Positions 1-8,599 are shown, counted from the first letter of the stretch. The stretch: DNA of 12,062 nucleotides from Tubulinosema ratisbonensis (GCA_004000155.1 RCSS01000148.1:1-12062); one strand, 5' to 3'. The notes: a model not told the origin generated them from the sequence alone. Numbers and translations: made by a program.

Positions 1-278
1 AATTTTTTGGGACAAGCCTTAAGAAATTTTTTAACTTTATAATTGAATCTATATTAAGTAAATAAAACAACATAATATCATTTTTAAATGCTAAATATAA
101 CATATTTATATTTACATCGATTCAGTGATTTTATTTTAAACAAGTATTCTAAATGCCATTTCAAAAAATAATGAATTATATAAAATAGTTTTAGACATTT
201 AAGTATGAGTTTTTTTTAATAGTTTTAAATTAACAATAAGTTAAAATATATAATATTTGATAGGTAAATTTATTTTAA

Positions 279-635
279 TTAAAATGGCTCGCGCATGAAT
301 GCCTTATTGAATAACCTTCCTGAGCGTTCGTAAAAGTTTTCAAATAACATATTTTGATCTAACCAATTATCAAAAACAGAATGGATATTTCTATCTATAC
401 CATCAAAATTAACAGGGTAATCTAGCTCATAATAATTCATCTTAAACATCGAAAAACCCTCTTCTATCGAATTAGATTTTGGTGAATAAGGAGGAATATA
501 GTCATAATTCATGTTTTTACTCCTTAGGTTATTTTTGACATCCTGTGTTTTGTGGAAAATTACTTTATCCATAAGTAATATATTATTAGGCCTAAATATA
601 TTTAAAGCATAATATTCATTAAAAAATTCATTCAA
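279..635 (-). other. Fragment of the transposase relic: C-terminal D and E block
   Basis: This is the C-terminal open piece of the same transposase relic, in the same frame as the 642-854 piece and separated from it only by a TAA and two sense codons. It carries the second catalytic Asp (LLMDK), a conserved PPYSPKSNSIEE block with the catalytic Glu, and the original C-terminus ending in MREPF. The apparent first codon is TTG and is not a genuine start. Confidence 0.8.
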
Positions 636-641
636 AATCTG

Positions 642-854
642 TTAGTTGCAAGAACCTCTGATAATTTTATAATTTAACACGCTTCGCATAGAAATTAATG
701 TCAATAATGTAAAAATTTGCCCTTTCGTGCTTTTAACAATCATTCTAGCAGGAGTGTTTGTAGGACTATAACCATAACTTCTTCTGGAATAGAGATTAAA
801 TCCCGTTTCATCTAGATATAAAAGATCCGTATCATTAAACCTTCTGTATTGCAC
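642..854 (-). other. Fragment of the transposase relic: first catalytic Asp block
   Basis: This is the 70-codon open piece of the DD34E transposase relic that holds the first catalytic aspartate in LYLDETGFN. Its apparent GTG start is not a real start, since the homologous reading continues upstream in another frame. It ends at the TAA at 642-644. Reading through that stop in the same frame continues directly into the next catalytic block (279-635), so the stop is a single nonsense change inside what was one coding sequence. Confidence 0.8.
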
Positions 855-1313
855 TGAAAATCGATATCTTTCTTGAAATTTTCAGGAGAATTGTTTTTAT
901 TTGAAGTTAATACAAGTCTTTTCCTGTTAATGTCCATTTTTTTACGTTTTCAGACCATAGGCTGTGAAATATATAATCCTTTCTTTATAAGCTTTTTTGT
1001 ATCCCAGCCTGAATCATAGAGCAATCAGAAGAAATAATATCAGAAATTGCTACAAATCTTTCTGTGATGTCCTTTTCTTTTGGTCCTAAGTTTTAAAACA
1101 TTCCACTATTCTTTCTTCCATAAAATTTATTAAAGACAATTTATTTTGCGATTTGTAGATGGTAGATTCATTGACTTCAAAGGCCAAAGCTATGTCTTTT
1201 ACTTTCGTATTTGAGAAGATCCGCAACACTTCCTCTGCTACTAAAGATAATGTCAATCAGACATCTTATCCTCTTACTTCTTCTATTACGTAAAAAAACA
1301 TTTTTGTTTTCAT

Positions 1314-1920
1314 TTTTANCCCGGTACATCCAACCTGTGAAATTTATTATGTATACTTATAAAAAATTTTTACAATAATATTGATAGATATTTTAAAAAT
1401 ATAGGAAATGGTTGTCTGATGTTCAAAATTTTTTATTCATTTTATCTATGAATTTTATTCATTCGACGCAATAACTTCAATGCAATAAGTGTTACTATTC
1501 TCCGTGTTTTGAAGAAAGAGCAAACAAACCTGTGTTACTTCTCAGCTCTTCAAGACAAAAAAACTTTAAAACAAATTGAATAATTAATTTAGTAAAAAAG
1601 TATATCAGAAAATTTTAATAACATTTTTGAATCAATTTTTTATAAACATAATTTAAAAACAACTGAAAATACTTTTAATTTTAATGATAGAGGTCATTTT
1701 TTGCCTCATATATCAAAATTGCTATAAAACAAGAGAGATATTTATTGATTTGATAAAATTTACCAATTTAATAAAAATCAATATTCCAAATTAATGTATG
1801 ATAAAATTGACCAATGTTAAAGTTTAGAAAAAACTCACTTGAAAAAATAATTAAATTTAATTTATATTTTAAAATTAAGATTTCTTCTTAAATAAATGAG
1901 TTAAATATTTTTTATACATG
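1314..1920. other. Spacer without a convincing gene
   Basis: This is AT-rich DNA between the transposase relic and the 3' end of the LRR gene. A patch at about 1465-1560 is clearly less AT-rich than the rest and has short open frames on both strands. On the plus strand one frame gives CNKCYYSPCFEERA; on the minus strand one gives LEELRSNTGLFALSS and then hits two stops. Neither is long enough to call a gene, and the patch may be a relic. A 17-nt direct repeat with one mismatch lies at 1751-1767 and 1799-1815. Confidence 0.5.
1751..1815. repeat. 17-nt direct repeat, two copies
   Basis: The sequence TGATAAAATTTACCAAT (1751-1767) recurs as TGATAAAATTGACCAAT (1799-1815), with one mismatch and 48 bp between copy starts. 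It lies downstream of the LRR gene on the minus strand. In such AT-rich DNA it may be chance or a small slippage duplication; no function is implied. Confidence 0.55.
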
Positions 1921-3123
1921 TCATTTATTTGAATATGAATTAAATTCTTCATTTTTTACTCTCACACTTCCCAAATAACACCTTGATTTACAAATTTCTT
2001 CCTTCAAAACAAACGAATCACCACATTCTAAATAAGCTCTATAATAAACCAATATAGGTTTATGCACAAAAACATTGTTACAAAAATCACAAACGTATTC
2101 CCTTTTCACAAATACATTAACTTTTACCCCCAAAGAAAAACATTTACTTATACAAATTTCTTTTAGAGAAGGTACCGGTGGAAAAAAATCTTCTTTTTTT
2201 TTAAATAAATTATTTTCTAAATTTATGATATTACATTTATCAATTGATTTTATAAATTTAAAAGGAATGCTTTCTAATAAATTGTTACTTAAATCTATGC
2301 TTTTAATAAAAGTAAGCAAAGGCTTTTTCAGTTTTATTTTTTTTAATTTGTTGTTTTTTAAATTTAACATTTCTAAATTGCATATTTTTAATGCACAGTT
2401 TGGGAAGAGGGTTAGTAAATTATTTGACAGGTCTATTTTTTTTATTGTAAAGGAGTTTATTTCAAAATTTGACAGTTTGTTGCCAAAAAGGGAAAGTATT
2501 CTTAACTGGGTTAGATTATCTAAATTTGGTAAACTTTCTAAACAATTTCTTCCTAACCCCAATTCTTCTAACTTATTTAATTTATTAAAACAATCTGGAA
2601 GCTTTTTAATTTTGTTATGGCTTAAATTTAACCATGTAAGATTTCTTAGGTTACAAATTTCTTCAGGCAATTCTTCAATATAATTATTGCTTAAATCTAA
2701 TTTTACTAAGTTAATTAAAAATTGTATGGATGGTGAAATATACCTAATTTTATTATAAAAGAAGCCAAATTTCTTCAATCTTAAAAATTTAAAAATACAC
2801 TGAGGTATTTCTTCAAACTCATTTTCTGACAAACCTAACCCTAACAAATTTATTAAAAACAAATTATCAGGCAAACTTTTTAAATTATTTCTTGTTAAAT
2901 CTAACCAGCTTAGCTTTTTTAACTCATTCAATGCGCATGAAATTTCACAAATTTTGTTGTCATTTATTGCCATTCTTTCCAAAGATCTAAGCCCTTTTAT
3001 GTCATCACAGATCTTTTCTATGTTGTTATAAGATAAAACTAACCAAGAAGTTTCTTTTGGTATAATGTTAAAAGGTATTTCTGTGAATCTTTTTTTGGAT
3101 AAGTCTAATGGATAATTTATCAT
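1921..3123 (-). CDS. Leucine-rich repeat protein with C-terminal four-cysteine (putative zinc-binding) tail
   Basis: This is a 400-residue protein made mostly of leucine-rich repeats of about 23 residues, from roughly residue 5 to 310. Clear units begin at residues 72 (WLDLTRNNLKSLP), 95 (LGLSENEFEEIP), 141 (LDLSNNYIEELP) and 164 (LNLSHNKIKKLP). This is the pattern of intracellular, Ras-suppressor/Soc-2-like LRRs, which form a curved surface for protein binding. There is no signal peptide or membrane segment, so a cytosolic or nuclear scaffold role is inferred. The tail has Cys345-x2-Cys348 and Cys378-x3-Cys382, plus Cys367. This resembles the cysteine module that closes a set of fungal and animal LRR proteins (LRRC58-like), so zinc binding is plausible. 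The ATG at 3123 is the first in frame after an AT-rich, stop-rich stretch. Unlike the other genes here, it has neither a CCC motif before the start nor AATAAA at the stop. The binding partner is unknown. Confidence 0.9.
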   Translation of the reverse strand: MINYPLDLSKKRFTEIPFNIIPKETSWLVLSYNNIEKICDDIKGLRSLERMAINDNKICEISCALNELKKLSWLDLTRNNLKSLPDNLFLINLLGLGLSENEFEEIPQCIFKFLRLKKFGFFYNKIRYISPSIQFLINLVKLDLSNNYIEELPEEICNLRNLTWLNLSHNKIKKLPDCFNKLNKLEELGLGRNCLESLPNLDNLTQLRILSLFGNKLSNFEINSFTIKKIDLSNNLLTLFPNCALKICNLEMLNLKNNKLKKIKLKKPLLTFIKSIDLSNNLLESIPFKFIKSIDKCNIINLENNLFKKKEDFFPPVPSLKEICISKCFSLGVKVNVFVKREYVCDFCNNVFVHKPILVYYRAYLECGDSFVLKEEICKSRCYLGSVRVKNEEFNSYSNK

Positions 3124-3270
3124 TTGTTTATGCTAAGTTGTTTACTTATTTTTTTATTTGTTTCAAATTTAACATGTTTTAGTTATAAAATAAATTTATT
3201 GTATTAAATTTATAAAATAATAAACTTATTTATTTTAATGATTTTAATTACATTAAAAAAATAATTTAAA

Positions 3271-3340
3271 TTTTAATAATTTATTTACAACAAAAAAACA
3301 GATTATATTTTAATAATTTATTAACAAAAAAAAACAGATT
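3271..3340. repeat. Imperfect tandem duplication, unit about 34 nt
   Basis: Two near-identical copies lie at 3271-3304 and 3308-3340. Each starts TTTTAATAATTTATT, runs through an A-tract and ends ACAGATT. Shorter partial copies of the ATTTATTTACAA core follow to about 3370. They look like replication-slippage products about 150-250 bp upstream of the LRR gene start, so they could overlap its promoter. No function is claimed. Confidence 0.7.
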
Positions 3341-3948
3341 TATTTACAAAAAAATAATTTATTTACAAAAAATTATTTATTTAAATTTTGATAGATTTAA
3401 AAAATAAGAGATAAATATTTTTTATTCTTATAAAATAACATTAGTAATAATTTCAATANAAGATATAATTAATTTTAAAAATATATGATTTAAAATAAAA
3501 AAGTCTCTAAAAACAATAGCAAATTTCACAGTATTTAATTTAAAAATATTAATAATTTAATCAAAAGAAATAGAATTTATTAGTTCTTAATAAATTATTA
3601 AAAAAAATCATTTGCTTTTTTGTAATTCTTATACTTTAAAAAAACAAATATTTAAATAAAAATTATTTAATTTAAACCAATAGATTTAAAATTAAAAAAA
3701 TAAAATTTTTTATTTTTAGATAAAAATTACGAACTATATTAGTTTAGCTTTAAATAATTTTAGAAAAAAATCCCAAACAAAATAAGAGATTTATGATTTT
3801 TTTCTAAAAATATTACAGATCCAGGTTAGTTAATTTGATTAACCAGATAGTTTGTTTTTAGGAAAAATTATTTTTAATACTATTAATTTAAATTTTAGGT
3901 TTATTGTTTTACTTGTACAATATTGTAATATCATACAAAAAGGAATTT

Positions 3949-3990
3949 TTAAATTAAAATAAAATTTAATTAAATTTTATTTTAATTTAA
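3949..3990. repeat. Perfect 42-bp AT-only palindrome
   Basis: The two 21-bp arms are exact reverse complements with no spacer; all 21 pairs were checked base by base. Symmetry stops at 3948/3991. Even in A/T-only sequence, a run of 21 consecutive complementary pairs at one centre is far beyond expectation. It could extrude as a cruciform, act as a transcript-end hairpin, or be the fused ends of a small inverted-repeat element. It lies in the gene-free stretch about 825 bp upstream of the LRR gene start. Confidence 0.85.
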
Positions 3991-5772
3991 TCTTTACCCC
4001 AAGAATTTATCATGGACAGAAGAAGAGAAACAAACATAAATTAATACTTACAAGGGCAACTCCTAAAACTAAAAAAATTATTTTACTATAATCATTTAAT
4101 AAACAAAACCGTCCCATATGATCAGAACAAATATTAATTAATTAAGGTTTATTGGCATCCAACTAATTTCATAAATATTTTATAACAACTCAAACTTTTT
4201 TCATTAAAAAAAGTTTTAAGTTTGTTAAATAAATATTTTAATAGAAAGTTTATAAATATTGCATCGGTTAATCCAATAAAGAATATTAGTAAAATTAACA
4301 AACATTTATAGAGAAATAATCTTACTTTTATTTATAAAAGTTTAACCTACAATCCAAGTAATAAACAACACTTAGAAAATATTTATATTTCTAATTAGTA
4401 ATCTTAGTCTCATTCAAATGAGAGTAAATTATTTCTTTAAAAAATAATGATTAACAACAAAAAAATAAATTCATTAAATGTACAACAGAAATAATAAATT
4501 AATTATGATCTTAAATGATGCCATATAAGCTAAAAAGTAATATTTTTGCATTTAAAAATAAATATAAAATATTCTTTTCCGATTAAGAATAATTGTAGAA
4601 AAAAAAGTGGTTTTGTTTTTTTTTTCGTAATTTATTAAAATTAGTTAAGTATAGTGTCTTAAGATTTTAAATAATTATTTCAATCATGACAGGATAAATA
4701 AACAAATAAAAAAGTCTACATAGTGCTAAAAGAAGGATGAATAAAGAAAAAATTGAGATTTTTTTATTTAAAATACCTGAAGTTGGGTAATTTACCAAGT
4801 TCTCTAGATGTATAGAAGAATATAGGTTATATTTCTTTCGATACAATAAAATCTCTTTAAAATTTAAAATACTTTTCTTAAAAAGACATTTCTAATTGAT
4901 TTTAACTTATCTTTTTTTAAATATTTCATTTAATAGACAGCCTATTTAACATATAAAATAAATTAAATAATTCTTATGAAACAGTTACAAAGTTATTAGT
5001 AAACTAGCTTGTTTAATTATACAATCTGACTTTTCTATTAATAAATTTAATAGACCAGGTTCTATAGTTAAGTAGATAATACTATGTTAAATTACAAATT
5101 TAAATCACATAAACAAATTAATTCTCTTTGGGGTTATTGAATAAAAAAATAACTTTAAATATAAATTTAATTGTTATATTACTTGTATTCAGGTAGCAAA
5201 TAATTTTATTACTTAAATCAACAAATAAATGTATTATTTGCAATTAACCCGCATTTATAATAGTTTGTTTATAACAAATAGATATTTATAAAAATTTATA
5301 ATGGCATTAATACTCAGAACAATAAATAATTTTATAGTTTTATTAAGTTGGAAATAAAAAAAGAATAAGGAATAAAAACAGAAAGAAAATCTATTTTATT
5401 AAAATGCTTTAATATATAAATCCAATGATTATTTAATTTATGTTATTTATAGGTTAATAAAAAAATTATTTTTTAAATTAAAATTCTATCACCAATTTAT
5501 TTCTTTTTAAAAATTTGTATCAAATTTTTTGTTGAAAAATTTTAATTTTGCGCTCAATTAAAAAACCCATATTCTTAATTAAAAATTTAAAAAAATGAAT
5601 TTATTGTTTACACATAGAGATAAAATAAATTTATATGGAAATGTTGATTTTTATAGAATATTTTTTTGATCTTATAAATATTCTTGTATTCTATTAAAAT
5701 AACATTGGTTTTTAATTTCGTAAAATAGAATATAATCTGCTATTTAATTTTATTGAAATTGGCTGTATATTA

Positions 5773-6375
5773 TTTCGTCCCAAAAATATTCCTAAATTTT
5801 NATCTTTTTCCATTAATTATTAAATTACTAAATTTTTTAAATTTAGATTTAAAAATCCTAAAAGTGTTTTCAACGATTACTCTCAGTTTTTCTAGCTTCA
5901 AATTAATGATTCGCTTTCAAAATTTAATATTGAGATTTCTAAAAGAGATCTAGATGTAGAATCGGCTACAATATGGGAATTTGCTATATTTATGAAATTT
6001 GCATATTCATTTATGCTGCAATTTCTAAAAATCCTACTGTCGTAGGCAGATCCGAAACTAAATGTTACAAACCTCAATCAACATCTAAAATCAACTGCAC
6101 ACAAATAATTTATAGAATAAAACCCTTTTCTATTAAAATATAAAGTACCGTTTGTTTTTGGTCTTGAAATTTTCACATGAGTACCATCTAAAGCAAGAAC
6201 AGTACCATCAAAATTCTCTCTTGACAAAAAACCATTCTTAAGTCCTGGAAACTTTTCTACTTCAGGCAGTTTAATCTTTAAAATACTAATCGAATATAAA
6301 TGATTAGTTCTTTCATTTACAATCCGCTACAATGTAGACTTTGAAATGCCGAAAAATTCTCTAAGTTTTCGATNT
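5773..6375 (-). pseudogene. Decayed PIF/Harbinger (HARBI1-like, DDE_Tnp_4) transposase
   Basis: This is a relic of a Harbinger-type DNA transposase, recognised by its motif order on the minus strand. A short helix-turn-helix comes first (LREFFGISKSTL, about 6375-6327). The catalytic core follows: ALDGTHVKI with the first Asp at 6186-6188, YFNRKGFYSINYLCAVD with the second Asp at 6090-6092, FGSAYDSRIFRN at about 6055-6020, and LRVIVENTFRIFKSKF with the Glu at 5869-5871. These match the family's DGTH, NRKG-HSIN, GS-HDSR-FRN and ENAFG-LK-RF blocks. The frame is broken by TAG at 6327-6329 (where a Tyr would fit), TGA at 6078-6080 and a frameshift near 5900. The coding trace ends at about 5773 after FGTK. 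The N-terminus is missing or unrecognisable, and no target-site duplication or terminal repeat was found. Not functional. Confidence 0.85.
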
Positions 6376-6589
6376 TTTATCAATAATTTTTTATATTTTA
6401 TCAATAAATTATTTTTTTTTATAATTTGTATAATTTTTTAGTTATTTTATTAGGAAGATGAATTTTTTTTTATTAAATAATCAAATATCTTTTTATCAGA
6501 ATAATTATTTATAAAAAGAATATTATTAATGATTAAAAAATATAATCAACTATTAAAATATAAAAAATTATTAAAAAAAAATAATAAAT

Positions 6590-6595
6590 TTTATT
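6590..6595 (-). promoter_or_regulatory. Probable poly(A) signal of the glutamyl-tRNA synthetase gene
   Basis: AATAAA on the minus strand begins two bases after the TAA stop at 6597-6599. Poly(A) signals overlapping or hugging the stop codon are common in compact microsporidian genes. In DNA this AT-rich one copy would be weak evidence, but the same arrangement occurs in two other genes of this window. Confidence 0.45.
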
Positions 6596-6596
6596 T

Positions 6597-8357
6597 TTAA
6601 TATTTTCTTACCTGTGCTGTATAAGGCACTGAATGATAAATTCCTTCAGAATCACAATAAAAAAATCCAATCCTCTCCAATTGCACAACACTTCCCTCCT
6701 TAACATTCATTAAACTTTGTTCGCCAACACACCAAACTTCTTTCTTGCTTTGATCATTAAAAACATCCTCTTTTAACAAATCATCAAAATAAATTAATTT
6801 TACTTTCACTGAGTTAAGTTTACTTACCCAATGAATTTTATGTTTACTTTTTCTTGGATCTGAGTCTGTCAGAAATATTTTATTATCTTTTATCTTTGCA
6901 GCTGAGAAATACATCAGAGTGAACTCAGAATCTTTAATTAATTCTAAATCTCTTTTGTCTAAGTAAATTACTCGTGAGAATAAAAGATTTTTAGTGCCTA
7001 AACCAACGTTTTTCCTGTGAATAGGTACTTTTTGTACACCAAAAGTATATTCTGAACATATTTCTAATTCTACTAAATTTTCTTCTTCAATACAAAAATA
7101 TCTACCACTTAATTCATCAATCACTTTTTTATTGATGCTCCAAAGTTTATCCCAAGAAAAAATACTTGTTTTCTGAGCTACTCCTTGCATTAAAATGTAC
7201 TCTTTTAATGCATCAATCTTTAATCCTTTTCTAAGGATACCNCTTAAAGTAGGTATTCTTGGATCATCCCAGGTTAATTTGTTATTAAAAATTATTTCTT
7301 TTAAATTTCTTTTACTTAAAATAGTATTCTCAAAGGAAAGTCTGCTAAAATCAATTATCCCTGGAAAAGTTTTACAAGTAAAATAATTGAAAATTAAAAA
7401 ATAATCAAAATTAATTTCATCTTCAAAATTACAAGAAAGCAAAAATGAATTAAATTCTTTTAGATTAATTATTTCTTTTTCTTTTAGGTTTAGAAATGAA
7501 AAATCATTTTCTTTCGTAAATAGTGATTTACAATATTTTTTGAAAAATAAAAAATCACTTTCTACTTTTTTTGTTAAATTTTTGCCAAAAATTTCTTTGA
7601 TTTTTTTCAGGTATGGTAATATTTCTTCTAAGGAGTAATTTATACCCCTTAATTTATCAATAAACCAATTGTATTGTTCATTCCTATCCCTATATTCATT
7701 ACTTCTAAACACATCAGTCACTCCTTCAATAGAATCTATTATTGGGCACGCAAAGTCATACGTAGGGTAAAGAAAAAAAGAATCTTTGTAAACGTAGTGC
7801 TCAGCAAAATTAAACCTAAAAATGACAGGGTCTCTTACACTTTTATTTTTACTTTTCATGTCAATTTTGGCTCTTACACAGAAATCTTTGTTCTCTTTTT
7901 CTAACATTTTACCAAATATTTCTAAATTTTTTTCTACTGAATTATTTCTATTTTTACTTTCAATCCCTTTGTCTCTTTCTTCTCTCATTAAATCAACAGG
8001 TGTGTTGTCAACGTATGCGTAGTTTTGTTGTATAAATTTATGAACGTAAAAAAGAAGTGTGTAAAAATAATCTGATGACCTGGAAAAATGAAGTTTTTTA
8101 TCTGCGATCAGAGAAAGATCTTCTTTTAAAGCATTTTCAAACTCAAGTGTCTCTTTTAGAGGGTTAGTGTCATCAAACCTTATTCTCATTATTTCTTTTG
8201 AGAAGTGTAAATTTAAAAAGAATGCTTTTGTGTGGCCTAAGTGAAGATAACCTGATGGTTCAGGAGCAAATCTTAAGATTGGGTTTTCGTTTATGGAAAT
8301 TTCAAGGTTGCCTTGGTCTTTTCCTTTTATTCTTTCTTTGGTTGTTATGGTTGACAT
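6597..8357 (-). CDS. GUS1: Glutamyl-tRNA synthetase, cytosolic eukaryotic type
   Basis: This class I synthetase joins glutamate to tRNA-Glu in the cytosol using ATP. The HIGH motif is HLGH at residues 39-42 within FAPEPSGYLHLGHTKA. RFDDTNP (60-66) and YPTYDFACPIIDSIEGVT (197-214) follow, then RSNEYRDRNEQYNWF. The KMSKS-type loop is LSKR at 347-350. WDDPRIPTL (363-371) and the beta-barrel anticodon-binding part (about 415-586) complete it. YPTYDFACP and TILSKRNL point to GluRS rather than GlnRS. At 586 residues it lacks the GST-like N-terminal domain of yeast GluRS. Residues about 238-331 are an extra block with no counterpart in ordinary GluRS. Residue 372 is unresolved (codon AGN; Arg expected in the family). 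The ATG is supported by CCC at 8361-8363, three bases upstream. It is transcribed in the same direction as the 8605-10644 gene, 247 bp away, with its own signals. Confidence 0.95.
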   Translation of the reverse strand: MSTITTKERIKGKDQGNLEISINENPILRFAPEPSGYLHLGHTKAFFLNLHFSKEIMRIRFDDTNPLKETLEFENALKEDLSLIADKKLHFSRSSDYFYTLLFYVHKFIQQNYAYVDNTPVDLMREERDKGIESKNRNNSVEKNLEIFGKMLEKENKDFCVRAKIDMKSKNKSVRDPVIFRFNFAEHYVYKDSFFLYPTYDFACPIIDSIEGVTDVFRSNEYRDRNEQYNWFIDKLRGINYSLEEILPYLKKIKEIFGKNLTKKVESDFLFFKKYCKSLFTKENDFSFLNLKEKEIINLKEFNSFLLSCNFEDEINFDYFLIFNYFTCKTFPGIIDFSRLSFENTILSKRNLKEIIFNNKLTWDDPRIPTLXGILRKGLKIDALKEYILMQGVAQKTSIFSWDKLWSINKKVIDELSGRYFCIEEENLVELEICSEYTFGVQKVPIHRKNVGLGTKNLLFSRVIYLDKRDLELIKDSEFTLMYFSAAKIKDNKIFLTDSDPRKSKHKIHWVSKLNSVKVKLIYFDDLLKEDVFNDQSKKEVWCVGEQSLMNVKEGSVVQLERIGFFYCDSEGIYHSVPYTAQVRKY

Positions 8358-8360
8358 TGA

Positions 8361-8363
8361 GGG
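8361..8363 (-). promoter_or_regulatory. CCC start-context motif of the GluRS gene
   Basis: On the minus strand the start reads CCCTCAATG, placing CCC at -6 to -4 in a spacer that is otherwise nearly pure A/T. A CCC- or GGG-like motif immediately before the start codon is an established core-promoter feature of microsporidian genes. It supports both the start choice and the assignment of the organism. Confidence 0.65.
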
Positions 8364-8457
8364 ATTTAATAAAAAAATTAATTATTAATTTATTTTAATT
8401 TTTTATTTTTTAAAAATTAATTCAATTATTTGATATAAATTTTCTTTATTATTTTTA

Positions 8458-8550
8458 AAAATTTATTTATTTATTTTATTAAATTCTTTTTTTAATATTA
8501 TTTGTTATTCGTAAAAAATAAATTTTTTTAAAAATAAATAAATAAATTTT
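8458..8550. repeat. 20-bp inverted repeat in the spacer upstream of GluRS
   Basis: The arms 8458-8477 and 8531-8550 are exact reverse complements made of repeated TTTA/TAAA units, with about 53 bp between them. They lie between the 3' end of the 679-codon gene and the start of GluRS. The low-complexity composition makes chance pairing fairly likely, though the hairpin could also sit in the 3' end of the upstream transcript. Confidence 0.5.
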
Positions 8551-8599
8551 AAAAAATAATTAATACTTTATTATTTAAAAAGCAAAATAAAGAAAATTA

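Larger units (their letters stand above)
279..1313 (-). pseudogene. Decayed DD34E transposase, Tc1/IS630-like (ISSod10/mariner superfamily group)
   Basis: This is a broken transposase of the IS630/Tc1/mariner superfamily, which moves a DNA transposon by cut and paste. Read on the minus strand, pieces in different frames line up in the family order. An N-terminal helix-turn-helix lies at about 1235-1150 (EEVLRIFSNTKVKDIA, then VNESTIYK). A second DNA-binding part spans about 1070-905 (ISQPMV, KKMDINRKRL). The catalytic part then shows LDETGF (D at 810-812), LLMDKVIFHK (D at 567-569) and PPYSPKSNSIEE (E at 462-464). There are 34 residues between the second D and the E, which is the DD34E spacing. 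The coding frame is destroyed by an in-frame TGA at 950-952, an in-frame TAA at 642-644, and frame changes near 850, 990 and 1085. All three catalytic acids survive. The first ATG (1311-1313) is only a guess at the original start. No matching terminal inverted repeats were found. Non-functional; the family is confident, the exact ends are not. Confidence 0.85.
3124..5772. other. Long, extremely AT-rich region with no convincing gene
   Basis: About 2.6 kb is almost only A and T, dense in stops in all frames. I found no ORF with a CCC-type start context, no tRNA-like fold and no recognisable structural RNA. It holds a short tandem duplication at 3271-3340 and a perfect palindrome at 3949-3990. 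A slightly less AT-rich patch lies at about 3995-4125 and contains short open frames that could not be identified. It could simply be expanded spacer and dead transposon DNA, since a Harbinger relic follows directly. Confidence 0.6.

Noticed and set aside
1..40. Possible terminal inverted repeat of the DD34E element (TTTTTTGGGACAAGCCTT)
   Set aside because: No reverse-complement partner was found beyond the other end of the relic (1313-1920).
2075..2683. 202-codon ORF on the plus strand
   Set aside because: It lies wholly inside the LRR gene on the opposite strand. Its Leu/Ser/Phe-rich product is the shadow of the repeated LRR codons.
3989..4043. Plus-strand open piece reading NLSWTEEEKQT, resembling the start of a Myb/SANT repeat
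   Set aside because: It stops after about a dozen residues and nothing of the rest of the domain is visible in any frame, so chance is the best explanation.
5753..5953. 66-codon plus-strand ORF
   Set aside because: It is antisense to the C-terminal part of the Harbinger relic, where the conserved ENTFRIF block reads on the minus strand.
6597..8357. Glutaminyl-tRNA synthetase as alternative identity
   Set aside because: The YPTYDFACPIIDSIEGVT and TILSKRNL blocks, the R-NEYRDRN segment and the C-terminal barrel match eukaryotic GluRS better than GlnRS.
7195..8398. Several plus-strand ORFs of 63-76 codons
   Set aside because: All are antisense shadows of the glutamyl-tRNA synthetase gene, with low-complexity products.
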